A DNA stretch of 64,000 bases from Catonia carolina (GCA_035578175.1 JAQMRL010000003.1:90498469-90562468), one strand, 5' to 3'; positions 22,583 to 34,186 are shown, counted from the first letter of the stretch. Numbers and translations: made by a program. Notes: a model not told the origin generated them from the letters alone.

Positions 22583-24098
22583 TTAAACTCCAAATATTTT
22601 AAACTTTTTAAGAAAACTTGCAGAGAATTTAAAACAAATATAATTTGGAGAATTGATTTCACTAAAAGTATAAAATCTAAAAAAGATCTTATTGCCTTTA
22701 TCAGTAATTAGCAATTTCTTATTTTTGCGCTTCACGGAAAACTAAACTTAAAACATTTAACTTGTCACAAAACCTACCGAATTAAAAGACAAATCACAAC
22801 TGTTCAAATAAAATCAATAAGTACAGGACACAGGAAAGTTGTTTTCATCAGTATTACTCGCGGAGGGGCAGTAAACGATCTGAGAAAAAATTATAACTTG
22901 TTTCAATTTTAATTAAGTTAACGGGCATCAACTCCGTAGTTATCAGACAAGCTGTATATTAATAAGTTAACTATGAGTTTTAAGAAAAAGTAGGAAAAAC
23001 CTATTGAAAGAAATTGATGCAATCTCTTAAATTTTTGGAAAGTCTATATAACCTCTAATGCAGAAATCAGTTGTGAAGTTTATACACCTACATATGAAGG
23101 TGTTTTGATAAACTAGGGAATTTGTGGGGCTTGGAGACAAACTTTGATTGGAACGGTTGAGTATTTATAGATATAAAATATCTATACCGCTCTTCACATT
23201 AACGGAACCCGATCTTAAAAAAAAAATCACCATTTTCTTTGTTTGTTCATTTAATTCTACTGGATTTTCTGAGTAAGTTGATGTACAATAATTAATCTTT
23301 TGATAAGGTTTTATTTTTTTTTATTTTTTATATTAAAATCATTACTGTTTTTCAAGGACCTTACTAATATTTAAGTTGGATAACTTTTGATCTTTTTTGT
23401 TTAGAAATTTGTTCTTTCTTTAAAAGAAAGGTAACATTTTATACATATTGTTGGTAGTCCCGCTGTTTGTCTTGCAGCATTTATTTATTTTGCAGCAGAT
23501 TTTTTCTCACGAGTGAATTTATTGTTTGTTTGTTTCATTTCTTCGTTTTCCGAAAATTAAGCTTTTAAATACAAACATTTTCCAAAAAACGGTTAGAGAT
23601 ATTGACTTGAGATTTTCAGGGTATATTTATTGCAAAGAAACACACATTTTGACATTACAGTTAAACAAAACAGAAGCTCAAACCGATTTTATAGTTACAA
23701 ATAGGTTAATTTTTGGAAATTATTGATATTGCCAAAGAATAATTTTTTTCCCAATAAATTAAAAGTTAATTTAACAAAACCTCATGACTAAATGTGTATT
23801 AAGGTCCAATACATCTGTGTAAAAAAATTCAGCCAGTTGTCTCCACCACAGGCTGAGAAAATGTTCCTTATACTAGTATGGAGAAACATACAGTACGAGG
23901 ACTGGGTCTCCTTAACACTGTCAAATAAGTACAATATTAAAACTCAGTTGTAAATACGAAAAAAGATTTAATCATCTGAATTTGGTGGTTCTAAATTTAC
24001 TCAAAAATTTGATAAAGTTTTAAAAGATTGAAAAGATACAATGTATTAGATTCAAGTTATGGTAACGAATGATTTTATTTTATTTTATTTTTTTTATT
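22583..24098. other. Region without a recognised gene
   Basis: A 66-codon plus-strand ORF at 23526-23726 has no family signature. Homopolymer-rich AT sequence fills the rest. Confidence 0.5.
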
Positions 24099-24109
24099 AT
24101 TATTTATTT

Positions 24110-24160
24110 AAGGTCGCATTGACTACGAGGTCATTAGCGACCACGTTACATATAAATACA
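24110..24160 (-). repeat. LINE 3' tail shared with SINE-B
   Basis: Minus strand: AACGTGGTCGCTAATGACC, then TCGTAGTCAATGCGACC and TTAAATAAATA. SINE-B copies read AACGTTGTCGCTAATGACC, GTTGCAGTTGATGCGACG and TTAAATAAATA. Most positions agree, including the tail start. It is the likely reverse-transcriptase recognition site. Confidence 0.85.
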
Positions 24161-24282
24161 TGATAGGTTATATAAATACATAATGAAAAATTAGTTGAGT
24201 TCAATTAAAATTTAGATAACAGAGAAATAAGAACTAAAAAAATAGATTGACACAATGAAAAATAACGAATGCGATTTTATAA

Positions 24283-25040
24283 TTATATCAAATCTGAAAT
24301 TTTGTTAAATTTAAAATAAATTATTGTGTTTTGAACCGCTACTTTGTCCACTAAATTAAGTGCTAAACTGTTGTTAATTTTGAATACTGTTCGTGTGAAT
24401 TGTGTAGTTTGGCAGTCTGTGATGATGTGTTTGATTGTAAGTGGCGTGTTGCAATGTGCACAAATTTGTGGTTCTTCTTTCTTCAGTAAGTGTTTGTGCG
24501 TAAGCGTAGAGTGTCCAATACGTAGTCGTGTAAGTAGAACTTGATGTCTTCGAAGCTCCAAGTGAGATTGAGGGTTTTTAAAAATGTGTTTTCTGATGTG
24601 GTGAAGTTTCGTTGGAGGATGTCGAGACCATATTTGGTTCCAGTATTGTTTAATTTGGTTTTGCAAATGTCTCCTGAAATCTGTATGAGATGAGAGATGT
24701 TTATCTCTCAGTGGGGTCTTTAACGCCTCTTTGGCGGCCCTGTCCGCTGTTTCATTTCCGTTTATACCGCAATGCGACGGAACCCACACAATGCGTACTT
24801 CATTCATGTTGTTGACATGTCGAAGTTGGTTGGATACATGTTCCATAATTGGCTCTGTAATTTCTTAGCCTGCAAGCCTCTAACCACACTCATCGAATCA
24901 GTAAATATTGTGAACTTTTCGCCCGTTCTTGTGGCTAGGAGTTTTAAACTACGATAGATAGCATATGCTTCGCAAAAGAAGAATGGTTTTATTGTTATGA
25001 AATTTGTTAACGTTTCATTGAACAATAATATTTTCATCAA
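24283..25040 (-). pseudogene. LINE ORF2 C-terminus: RNase H domain plus CCHC-like finger
   Basis: The first segment (ORF 24804-25040) has CEAYAIYRSLKLL with the catalytic Glu, then IFTDSMSVVRGL with the catalytic Asp. After a one-base frameshift near 24855 the second segment (24283-24846) has VRIVWVPSHCGINGNETADR. The ADR Asp completes the RNase H active site. A zinc knuckle-like C-x2-C-x7-H-x4-C (CAHCNTPLTIKHIITDC) lies about 120 residues further on. RNase H removes RNA from RNA:DNA hybrids during target-primed reverse transcription. The RT domain upstream is lost. Only one frameshift separates the two halves, so this copy is relatively young. Confidence 0.9.
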
Positions 25041-26062
25041 CTGGTAAAATTATAAGCATGTAACATTGATTATAATAATTCTATTAATTGTTACATTTAA
25101 TATGAACAGATTGCAATACGATAAAATTTTTGAATAGTTAATAACTTTTTTATGGATAATTAAAATAAACGAGTTTCTTTGTCGCTTACATGTAAAAATG
25201 TACTTAAAAAACTTAATGTAGGTATTATATTAAAATAAACCACCCAAAATTTTCAAACCAAATACGAAAATTAAAAAAACGGAACACTGAAGTAGTCTCA
25301 AGTAAAGTTTTACAACACTAGGTGACTGAAAAAGTTTACAGCACATGACTCCAGTTTCTTCGAGTAAGTTCTAAGTAAAATGGGTTGTAGAACCACCTAC
25401 TTGTCGTAGAAGGCGACTGAAATGGGAATCCTGCACCTACCTTTTTTATTTCTCAAACAAGAAAGGTTTTGTTATTACTTCTCATTCTTTCGTATTTTCT
25501 AGTTCAAGATACTTTACACATTGAACAACAAATAACAATCGGAAAAGAATACTCACAGAAAACAAATACCTTAAAATACCTCAATACTTGCTCAAACAAG
25601 TACAAAATTAAACAGTGTTGGCACAAAAGAATAAATATTCACTGAAGAAATTATTGGAAAATAATACAGGATATGAATTAATGTTCCTATTAATAAAATA
25701 ATGAAGACCATTGAACCACATAAATTGTAAATATTACTCTATTCTGTAAGAATATTTTAACGGAAAATTAGAATTGTAAATTCTTTGCTCTGGAGATATA
25801 ATACAAACGTAGTCTAGTATTTAAATTTCTGTAAGATATAACCCAACTAACCTGAATAATTTTTGAAAAAGAATTATTAACGTCACGGAAAATTGTTTTT
25901 GTAAAAAATCCTTTGAGAACAAATATGATGATCTCTTTGATCAGGTTGAATGTATTTTAAAACTTTCATTAATATTTTTTTACGAAATGTAAAGAATGAG
26001 ATAATTCAAGTAGTGCTAAAGGGAATATTAGTTCGTTTATACACTGTAGGGTAAGTAGGCAT

Positions 26063-26135
26063 AATTACCGTATGATTAGAAAATAGGTTTTGGGCTGAAA
26101 CCAATGTAAATAGGGTATACCTATTTACGGTAATT
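26063..26135. repeat. Nested inverted repeat (outer 10-bp, inner 9-bp arms)
   Basis: AATTACCGTA (26063-26072) pairs perfectly with TACGGTAATT (26126-26135). Within the right part GTAAATAGG pairs with CCTATTTAC. This could be a short foldback element. No target duplication was identified. Confidence 0.5.
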
Positions 26136-27650
26136 TGTAAGATAAAATTGTTTCAGATTATTTTAACCTCAAAACTATCTTAACATCGGATGAAATTCCT
26201 ATAAATATTAAATATTTATTTTAAACATGATTCATTTTATAATATTGTTACAAATAAGATAAATAACTAGAAAAATACACACATAAAAATAATTCTTGAA
26301 TAAAATTATTTTAATGAAAGTAAATTAAAATGTAAAAGTTTTAAAAAGAAAAATGTTTCTTCAAAACAATGGAATTCTTTTATTTGAGTTTCATAAAATT
26401 TTACTTTGAAGAAACTTTAGTCTTGGTACGGGTTCCCCAAAAAAATTCCTTAAGTTCATGTGATACAAGGCAATAAAATTAAGTCTAAAAGAAGTCTATC
26501 CATCCTGTGCTTCTTAAACTTAATATTCCTAATTAATTTCCAAGTTAATTGTAATGTGAATTAACTGGAATGAGTGAGATCTTTACTAAGTTTTTTAATT
26601 AAAAATACCCATTAATTGGGTAAGATCAACAAGGGGTGCAAAGCAACAAGCTGTTACCCTTCTCTTCAAAACTCTCTCTTACATTCTTTCTCTGTTTCTC
26701 AGCTTAATTTCCAACGTTTCACTCACTCGTTCTCTCTCTCCCCATTATACAGTAATCCTTAGTTTTTAAGTCACTTTTTCTTCTTGTAATCCTTCTGTTT
26801 CATCACATTACATATGTTATCATTAATCGAAGAGTCAATTTAATTAGTACATCCAGTCACTTTTAAAATGTAATAGCAGTTGTAATCAAACAAATTGTAC
26901 CGGTGACAAAAAAAAAACATTGGTTATCGTCTATCTTTACCTAATTAATTAAATAAAAAATAAAATAATCTTTTCCTGCAATTAACTTACACATTTAGTT
27001 TCATTCAAATCAAATTTTTTTTATTTTGGAAACACTGAAAATGTCAAGAATTTTTTTTCTTCTCAAGGGTGTAAGTATCCAGCCCCCAATATCTTTATAA
27101 AGTTTTCAAGTTTAGTATGAACAATGTAATCGTGGCCTTGCATATCTGTGAAAAATATCTAGATTTAAATGTTTGAAAAATGAGTTGACTTTTGAACATT
27201 AAATCTCTATTGTCAAAATTCAACAAAATAAATCTTACAAATCAATGTTAAACCTTAGTTGGATTTATACAAATTAGTTTTTTTGAGACCTTAACTAAAA
27301 AGACAGTATAAGAAGAGATTTCAGAAGTTTTGCAGATTTTTTCAGAATGTTTGGATAGACTTGTAAACTTAAACATTGATTTTTTTTTGTAAAAGTGTAG
27401 CCTATTTCTTTTACAATCTGTTTATAAACACAAAAATTTTAAACAAAGACGAGAAAATCTGAATAATGTCCTTAGAATTAAAATAAAAACAATTAGTAGT
27501 GTGATTCAACAAGAATAAACTGTGGAGAAAAAAATTTATATATATGTACAAAACAAAACTTGATGAACTGTGAATCAATATCTTGAAACGCAAAGTTGTT
27601 GAAGCTGGAGATGATTATGATGATAGAGATGCGTATTATGAGATGACGAT

Positions 27651-27698
27651 GATTAGTAACAACTATTGTTACTAATCAATGATTTATTCATTGATTAG
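27651..27698. repeat. Two interlocking hairpins sharing one arm
   Basis: GATTAGTAACAA pairs with TTGTTACTAATC (27651-27677). CTAATCAATGA (27672-27682) pairs with TCATTGATTAG (27688-27698). CTAATC belongs to both, so the two folds exclude each other, like a bistable RNA or DNA switch. Confidence 0.6.
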
Positions 27699-27985
27699 CA
27701 ATAAATAAACATTGATTAACAACAAATTTATTAGACATTACTTTAAATCAAAGTACACGGTTGAAGAGATGACCTTTTTGGACTTGGCGTAAAATAAATA
27801 TTGTAGTAGTACAAATATAGCGTATGATTCTTTGGTATTAATTTTTTTAAATTTATTTTTGTTAATTATTTTTAAATATCACATTCGTTTTGGTCTCTGT
27901 GATATTTTCCAGTCCAGTTATTTATACTAGCTGAAAGCAAAAATAAACAGATTTCAAAGTAGGAGTAATATAAAAGAAAACAATA

Positions 27986-28180
27986 CCGGCCGCATTGGCG
28001 CAGCTGGTAATTTGCTCGCCTCTCATCGGTCGTGGGTTCGAATCCCACTCAGGCATGGCATATTTTCATACGTTACAAAAATTCATTTCATCCTCCATTG
28101 TCAACAGTTACACCCCAACGTTGTCGCTAATGACCGTTGCAGTTGATGCGACGTTAAATAAATAAAAAAAAAAATAAAAT
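27986..28180 (+). mobile_element. SINE-B copy 3
   Basis: The head CCGGCCGCATTGGCGCAGCT, B box GTGGGTTCGAATCCCACTC, body GGCATATTTTCATACGTTAC and tail TTGTCGCTAATGACCGTTGC, then GATGCGACGTTAAATAAATA. It ends in an A-rich run with AAATAAAA units. The intact B box and clean tail make it the best-preserved copy in the window. Confidence 0.92.
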
Positions 28181-28678
28181 AAAAAAAACAATATTTGCAA
28201 CACTAAACTAAATACACAACACTCTAAACTTGTGTGAGTAAAGTTGAATTTATATATTTCTTTCGAATATAATTTTTTTAAATTTCATAAACAGTTTAAT
28301 TCAATTTATTACGATTCACAATATTTTTCCCGCATTTTTTAAAAATAAAGTACATTGCTTAACACATTTGTACACACAACTCCTTTACTATTTTTACACT
28401 ATACATTACATTAATCACTACTACTACACTACGGAATACTAAGCAATAAATGAAATGAAAAGATTAGAAAAAAATTTTACCGGAAAATAAAAATCTAGAA
28501 GTTCTACTAGAGGTAAATCTGTGATAAATAAAATGCATCATATCTTTCAAATTTACTCTCAAAAAAAGTAAATTAAAAAAAAGTAATATATTTTTTATTA
28601 TATTATACTATTAATATAATTTTACTTAATTTTCGAATAAAAATTTTTAAATAATTAATTAAAAAAAAATTTATTTAA
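28181..28678. other. AT-rich stretch without a gene
   Basis: Poly-A and poly-T runs follow the SINE-B tail; nothing coding or structured was recognised. Confidence 0.5.
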
Positions 28679-28824
28679 CGATGATGTGTTAATTATAACC
28701 CTAGATTGTGCATAGTGATTATGAGGTGATAGGAAGACAAAAATTGCCAGATCTGATTATAAATCGAACCCGTGACTCGTGCATATAAGCCAGTTGCGCT
28801 GACCGCTTCACCACGGACCAGCCA
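28679..28824 (-). mobile_element. SINE-C copy 2
   Basis: Minus strand head GGCTGGTCCGTGGTGAAGCG and GTCAGCGCAACTGGCTTATA, B box GGGTTCGATTTATAATC, then AGATCTGGCAATTTTTGTC and ATCACCTCATAATCAC. It matches copies at 44471 and 6420 in the same order. Confidence 0.8.
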
Positions 28825-29237
28825 AAATTGCATCATTAAAACAGAATTATTCACATTTAGTGGTAACGCAAAATTTAGGAACCTGCAAGGATATCCTTGC
28901 GAATATTAACAAACTTGCGATTTTTTAAAATAATTTTATATTTAGATTCTATAGTAAATAACATAGTTAATGGCAATATATTCGTTAACTAATAATAATA
29001 TAAATTTGTTAGTATAAAATCAAATTAATTTAATCTTTACAGTGTTTTGAGAGTAATATTTTGAAATTTTTGAAATATATGCTACTGAAAACAATGGTCT
29101 ATAAGGATACTTAAGTCAACTTAGGCTAACAACTGTGAACGTGAGGATGTGTAAAACTATTATTTTTATTTCATAGCACTACAAAAGAAAAATCATAAAA
29201 AAAAGAGTGTAAAGCGTGTCACTAATGTGCAACTAAC

Positions 29238-29386
29238 CTTTGTTTTAGGAGACAGAATCACCTGGCCAAGGTCATTTTGAACTCCAAACGGGTAACGGAC
29301 CTCTTTGGGAGCAATAGGAGGTGTGCACACGGTAGCCTTGCTCGCTGCATGACTCATGCCGCAGGCATCTTCACAGCCTCCAACCC
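29238..29386 (-). CDS. Internal exon (149 bp) of an unrecognised host gene
   Basis: On the minus strand a pyrimidine-rich tract, TTTTTGTTGTTGTTTTCAG, precedes the exon, and a consensus donor, AAG followed by GTTAGT, ends it. Only one frame is open through it: it encodes 49 complete codons, starts in phase with two bases finishing a codon, and ends at phase 0. The peptide includes GCEDACGMSHAASKA, then CTPPIAPKEVRYPFG and DLGQVILSPKTK. GC content is near half, against about a quarter nearby, and codon choice looks normal. I do not recognise the protein. The three or four cysteines and proline-rich centre could be extracellular, but that is a guess. Mariner remnant M4 sits about 90 bp upstream in the presumed intron. 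Confidence 0.6.
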
Positions 29387-29456
29387 CTGAAAACAACAAC
29401 AAAAAGAGTTTATTATCATGAAAATCCATTATAAATTTGTTTTTATTAAATTTTCA

Positions 29457-29881
<425 letters not shown>

Positions 29882-29911
29882 TATTTTTATTAACAAAATT
29901 TATCTGCGGTG

Positions 29912-30113
29912 AATGAAGTGAAAGTGTCATTTGCAGGATGGAACGTGCATGCTTTTTGGAGGGCCTGATATGCTGATATAAGCATACTCTTTCAACTCAG
30001 TGAGGAAGGCAATAGAAAATCACCTCGCTCCTCGTTTTTACTTGGTAAAACCTTCAGAGATTCAAACCAGCCTTTCGGCTGTTGACCTAAACAACAACAA
30101 CAAAATTTATATA
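29912..30113 (+). repeat. Repeat D copy 1 (3' part)
   Basis: It begins GAATGAAGTGAAAGTGTCAT and ends CGGCTGTTGACCTAAACAAC followed by AACAACAA. It contains the hairpin-like TATGCTGATATAAGCATACT. It is the 3' half of the roughly 400-bp repeat at 41232-41640 and 46200-46600. The CAA-repeat end suggests a LINE 3' UTR or LINE-dependent SINE. Confidence 0.8.
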
Positions 30114-30310
30114 CGAAGTGTAATAAAAAAATACGGTCAATGATTTTACTACCATTTGAAGTAAAGAGTAACAGCCTGGTTCTTTGGTTTAATCAGTATC
30201 AAGTTTGAACAAGTTGCAACTTGACGGTCGGTTTCCAGAGCCGAAAGAGTGAGGTCATGTTTACCGTGTTTGTCATGCATCATGGATTTAGAACATCCCG
30301 TTAACATAAA

Positions 30311-30590
30311 TTTTGTTTTAAGTTCCAAAAACGTGTCATAGAAGCTTATGAATGTTAAAATTAGTGCATGGCGATAATATGATAACTCTAAAGACTGTTA
30401 ACAAGTGGTACAAGCGATTTAAAAACAGAAATGAGTCTATTGAAGACAAGGAGCGGTCGGGATGTCCGTTAACCTCAAAAAACAGACAAAAAATTCAACT
30501 AAGTAAGTATACTTACCGAAGAACGTTTAACAAAATGGAAATCACAAAGGTTTTAGTGATAAGAATTCTTACTGAAACAACTTGTAGTGC
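30311..30590 (+). pseudogene. Mariner transposase N-terminal remnant (M6)
   Basis: FCFKFQKRVIEAYE, then after a frameshift VHGDNMITLKTVNKWYKRFK and SIEDKERSGCPLTS, is the Mos1-type helix-turn-helix of mariner transposases. A degraded continuation, KVLVIRILTETTC, may be the IS.GS...ILTE region. No termini or catalytic motif are seen. It is a different copy from M4 in both orientation and sequence. Confidence 0.7.
30503..30516. repeat. Palindrome GTAAGTATACTTAC, first occurrence
   Basis: A perfect 14-bp palindrome lying within the degraded mariner region. The same core recurs at 30901-30918 with longer arms. Each half is also a consensus 5' splice donor, so a donor-like site is present on both strands. 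Confidence 0.6.
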
Positions 30591-30900
30591 TATATCACCA
30601 AATTATTGTAGAATACCTTATCTTAACTTTTTATTTGCATGAATTCTTGCTTTGCCGTAAAATTTGGGTAAGAAAACCCCAAATTTCTAAGCACTGTACA
30701 AAAGTAACAAGAAAACAACACGGTAGCATACGCAAGTATGGATTCTTACCACATTCGTGCAACTCACGAAGAAAATGGTCGCTGTGCGCTAATTTCCAAA
30801 TCTGGATAGCCTACTTACCAGAAAACATCTATAAAACCATAAAATTCCAATAAGTTTCAACGGCATAGCTTACTCTTAATAAAATCGACCTTATTTCCAG

Positions 30901-30918
30901 TGGTAAGTATACTTACCA
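30901..30918. repeat. Palindrome TGGTAAGTATACTTACCA, second occurrence
   Basis: A perfect 18-bp palindrome sharing its 14-bp core with 30503-30516. It lies just before the Jockey remnant. Confidence 0.6.
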
Positions 30919-30954
30919 AAGACCTATAAAGGGTTAAAAGGTTTCAACTTGGTA

Positions 30955-31640
30955 AGACAAAATCCGACAAAATTCGGTACATCGGTCTACATACTATAGA
31001 CAGACGGCTTACATGGAATGGCCATGTAACCATTAAACTTATTGGATTAGATGGTAGGCGAAAACCGCTATACAACCTTCTATCTCGTCGATCAAAATTG
31101 CCGATTCCTCTAAAACTGCTGTTATATAAAACTTTACTTAAGCCAATGTGGATGTGCGGTTGTCATATCTATTGTTCATCAAAACCATCAGTCATAGCTA
31201 AACTTCAACGGTTTCAATCAAAATTGCTTTACGTTTGTTAACGTTCCATTTTTTGCGTTAAATCACACACTTCACTCGGACCTAACAATACCATTTATTA
31301 ATGGCACCATACATGAACTGTATCACCGCTTTAGATTGAAATTACTTAAACAACTCCAACCCATTGATTCGTCAACTAAGTTCTTCACATTTACCGAGCA
31401 GTCCATATCGTCGGCTCAGCAGGAGGAGAAGCAAAGACTTGGGTTAACTTCATTCAATATAGTTCAAATTTAATAACGCTTAATAACAACATACAAAATA
31501 ATTAAACTTACTATTATAAATTAAATAATGTCAATGATTAAATTGTGAAAAGGCTAACTATAGTAATTAACTGCGGGAGTCCTACTAATGAGTAGTGTCC
31601 TTCTTTAACATGTAACGTCATTTTTTAAACATATGTATAT
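30955..31640 (+). pseudogene. Jockey-type LINE 3' end (subfamily K copy 1)
   Basis: YIGLHTIDRRLTWNGHVTIK, then RKPLYNLLSRRSKLPIPLK and LLYKTLLKPMWMCG, then SKPSVIAKLQRFQSKLL form the typical C-terminal order of Jockey ORF2. A shifted frame continues LNHTLHSDLTIPFINGTIHE. The 3' UTR contains AGTCCTACTAATGAGTAGTG, also seen (diverged) at about 59480. Several stops and a frameshift make it non-functional. Confidence 0.88.
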
Positions 31641-34099
31641 TTTAAGCATATTTGCTCGTTCTGCAAAACCACACATTTTAAAATGAAAATAAATAAAGTG
31701 AAAAAAAATTATGTAAGAAAATTATCAAGAATTGTTATTTCATATCCTTAAAATCATGAAAAAATGATGTTTGTTAAAAATGTAAATTTTGTTTAAAAAT
31801 CTGTAATGCTCGTAAAAATAGAACATAACTTTCTGAAGGGCTTTATGTAGATCTAATTGTTAGTTTGAAAATATACGAATATTTTTAACTTGCTTGCGCA
31901 TTCTCTACGAATATTAAATAAAAATATAAAAAACTTAATTTTATAAAAAAACTTTTAATAACTTAAAGGAGAATTTAGTTAAGAAAAAGTTAAAAGTCTT
32001 TTTTTTAATATATGATTAAACTGAAAATTTTCGTTTGTTGATAGCCTATTACATTGCATGAAAAACTTAGTAAGTTCTATATTTTTCCAAACTCAATTTA
32101 CCTGTAGTTCAACTTCAAATAAGAAAGAATAAATTCCTTCGAATGGGCAAATACAATTCACAAAAATCCAGTTGTAAATACTTGAAAAAAAATAGGAAAC
32201 GTAGAGTGAATGACCAACACAAAAAAGAAAGAATGTATTGGCAACACAAACCTTCCCTATTTTCAATCAATTCGTACAAAGCTGACTATTTTTTATGAAA
32301 AAGGCTTTATCAAACGTTTTTAATACAAAAAAAGGAAAGTGGTTAGAGTACAATTTTTCAAATTTATGAATAATTTTTAGAGCTGATTTGATTTAAGTTG
32401 CAGATTATTTTAATGGTGAATTGAAATTTCATTTATTTGTGAAAAGGCTTTCTATTTTTTTTTTTTTTAAATTTGCTGGAAAATTTAATTCCAGTGAATC
32501 GTTTAGGACGATCTTATACAATCGATTTTTCAGGCATTTTGTATCTTTGATCTCTAACAGTACTCAAGATCAAGAAGATTGATGCGTAAAGGATTAGAAA
32601 ACGTACATTATGTGTTATTTTATGTACAACCACGCTCATACACTCAAATGTTAATGTTGTGTAATAAAAAGAAATGTTAATTTTTTTTTTAATACATAAA
32701 TTAATATTGGTAACGTTATTGTTAAGTCTATAAGTATTTGGTGGTAACATGCTGACTTGTATCAACTTGTATCAACATGCTGACGAGTATCAATAAAATA
32801 GCAATTTGTCTTTCAAAATTAATGACTTTGTTTTTTATTAAAAACCACGTACAAGTAGCGGTGTGGTGTATTGAGCCCTACACGTGGCAGATATATACCA
32901 AAGGACGGAGTAAAACCGTTGAATGTTTGTCAAATTTCATTGGTTAAAAAGATTTAAGACAGTATGCGTGATTGGATAAATTTGAATAAACTGTTTCACT
33001 GAAGGTTACTGAGGAGACGCTACTAGTTTTTGACGAGAAGTTGGGGGACTATATGATTAAGCGTTGAACGGGAAGATTTAGACTGAACCGCAAGAGTGAA
33101 TTTGTAAAGTGTGTTGAACGTTAAGTGAAAATTCAGTAATAATAATATAAAATATAATAAAAGTGAATAATACTACTTCGTTAATAATATATCATCAAAA
33201 AGTTTAGATAAATTTACATCATAATACAGCTAAAAGATCAATACGTCGGACATACCGACCATCTTAACCAATACAACATCAACAAACGAGGACACCATCA
33301 GATACACTCCATAAAAAAGCCATGACGAGGTAATAAATTTTGATTGTAAGTGACACCGCAAATAGTAAATTAAGCGTCATTATAATGCAATTTCCATTCA
33401 GTTAGATACAGCTTTAAATTTGTTTAACTACATTTTTTTAATATTTTTACTTAATTAGAATCATAAGTACATATTATATTTTTCTATTTTATTTAACTCC
33501 TCTCAACTTAAGCTATTTTTTTAGAACCTACGGCTGATAGATAAAAACTTTAAAAGTAAATACGTAATTAGGCCTACATATTTTTTATTTTTTTATTTTT
33601 TATACATAAAATTTTTATTTATTTAGTTACGACAAATATGGCATTCGCTGATGTGGGGAAGAAATATCAGTCACAGTTCGCATACGACAGTTGTTCAATT
33701 GTAAAATCTTGGATCTTCGAGCTTTTAACTGTTAGGAACTCTTTACAATAGTGTGCACTTATGAATTGTTGACGAGTCACATTCTTTTTTTTCTGAATAC
33801 AATTTTGTTTTCTTTCAGAGTTTGCTATAGTGTTATTTATTGTAACGAATCTTAGTTCTGAAACGATAAAGATAAGTAGCTTATTTTTAAACGCTTCATA
33901 CATCGACTTCTAAGTTTTGTATATATGCATGTATGTTTCATGCATGTATGCTCAAAAGTCAGATGAATGACTACGTTATGCATTTGTCAAGATGTATTAA
34001 ATATTATTACAAATAACGGTTGGACAGATATATTGTACATTTGAATTTTATAAGTGAGAGACTTCACTAGCGCTGCTAGTCTTGTTCTTTTTCAGTATA
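31641..34099. other. Non-coding region; weak 5'-exon candidate at 32870-33330
   Basis: Mostly AT-rich. Between about 32870 and 33330 the sequence is less AT-rich, starts near a TATA-like GATATATACC and ends CCATGACGAG followed by GTAATAA, an ATG close to a possible donor. ORFs at 32514-32765 and 33667-33903 (minus) lack family signatures. Confidence 0.3.
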
Positions 34100-34147
34100 T
34101 GACACAAGGTTCTATTGGATTTTATTATTCTTCTATGTTCTTTATCG

Positions 34148-34186
34148 TTCGAGAGGGTTCTATGAGCTTTTAGTAGTTATATAAAG
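34148..34186 (+). promoter_or_regulatory. Heat-shock-element-like motif plus TATA box
   Basis: GTTCGAGAGGGTTC fits alternating TTC/GAA units with one mismatch (GAG for GAA). TATATAAAG follows 18 bp later (34178-34186). Within repeat G this would be the U3 promoter if the LTR reading is correct. Confidence 0.3.

Larger units (their letters stand above)
24099..25040 (-). mobile_element. 3' half of an RNase H-bearing LINE (I-like), 5'-truncated
   Basis: The insertion carries the end of ORF2 (24283-25040), a 3' UTR of about 180 bp, and a terminal AAATAAATAATAATAAAA-type repeat tail. A TAA-rich tandem tail plus an RNase H domain is typical of I-clade LINEs, which is knowledge of the clade and not proof here. 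The 3' 50 bp closely match the end of SINE-B. Confidence 0.85.
25041..27985. other. Long AT-rich stretch without a gene
   Basis: Contains two structured inverted-repeat sites (26063-26135 and 27651-27698) and a pyrimidine-rich tract at about 26650-26760. No coding sequence or known repeat was recognised. Confidence 0.55.

Noticed and set aside
24344..24957. Plus-strand ORFs opposite the RNase H region
   Set aside because: They are shadows of the LINE ORF2 on the minus strand, which has clear catalytic motifs.
25380..25445. Segment with ACTTGTCGTAGAAGGCGACT, recalling a recurrent arthropod repeat
   Set aside because: Too short, only one copy in the window, and I cannot name the family.
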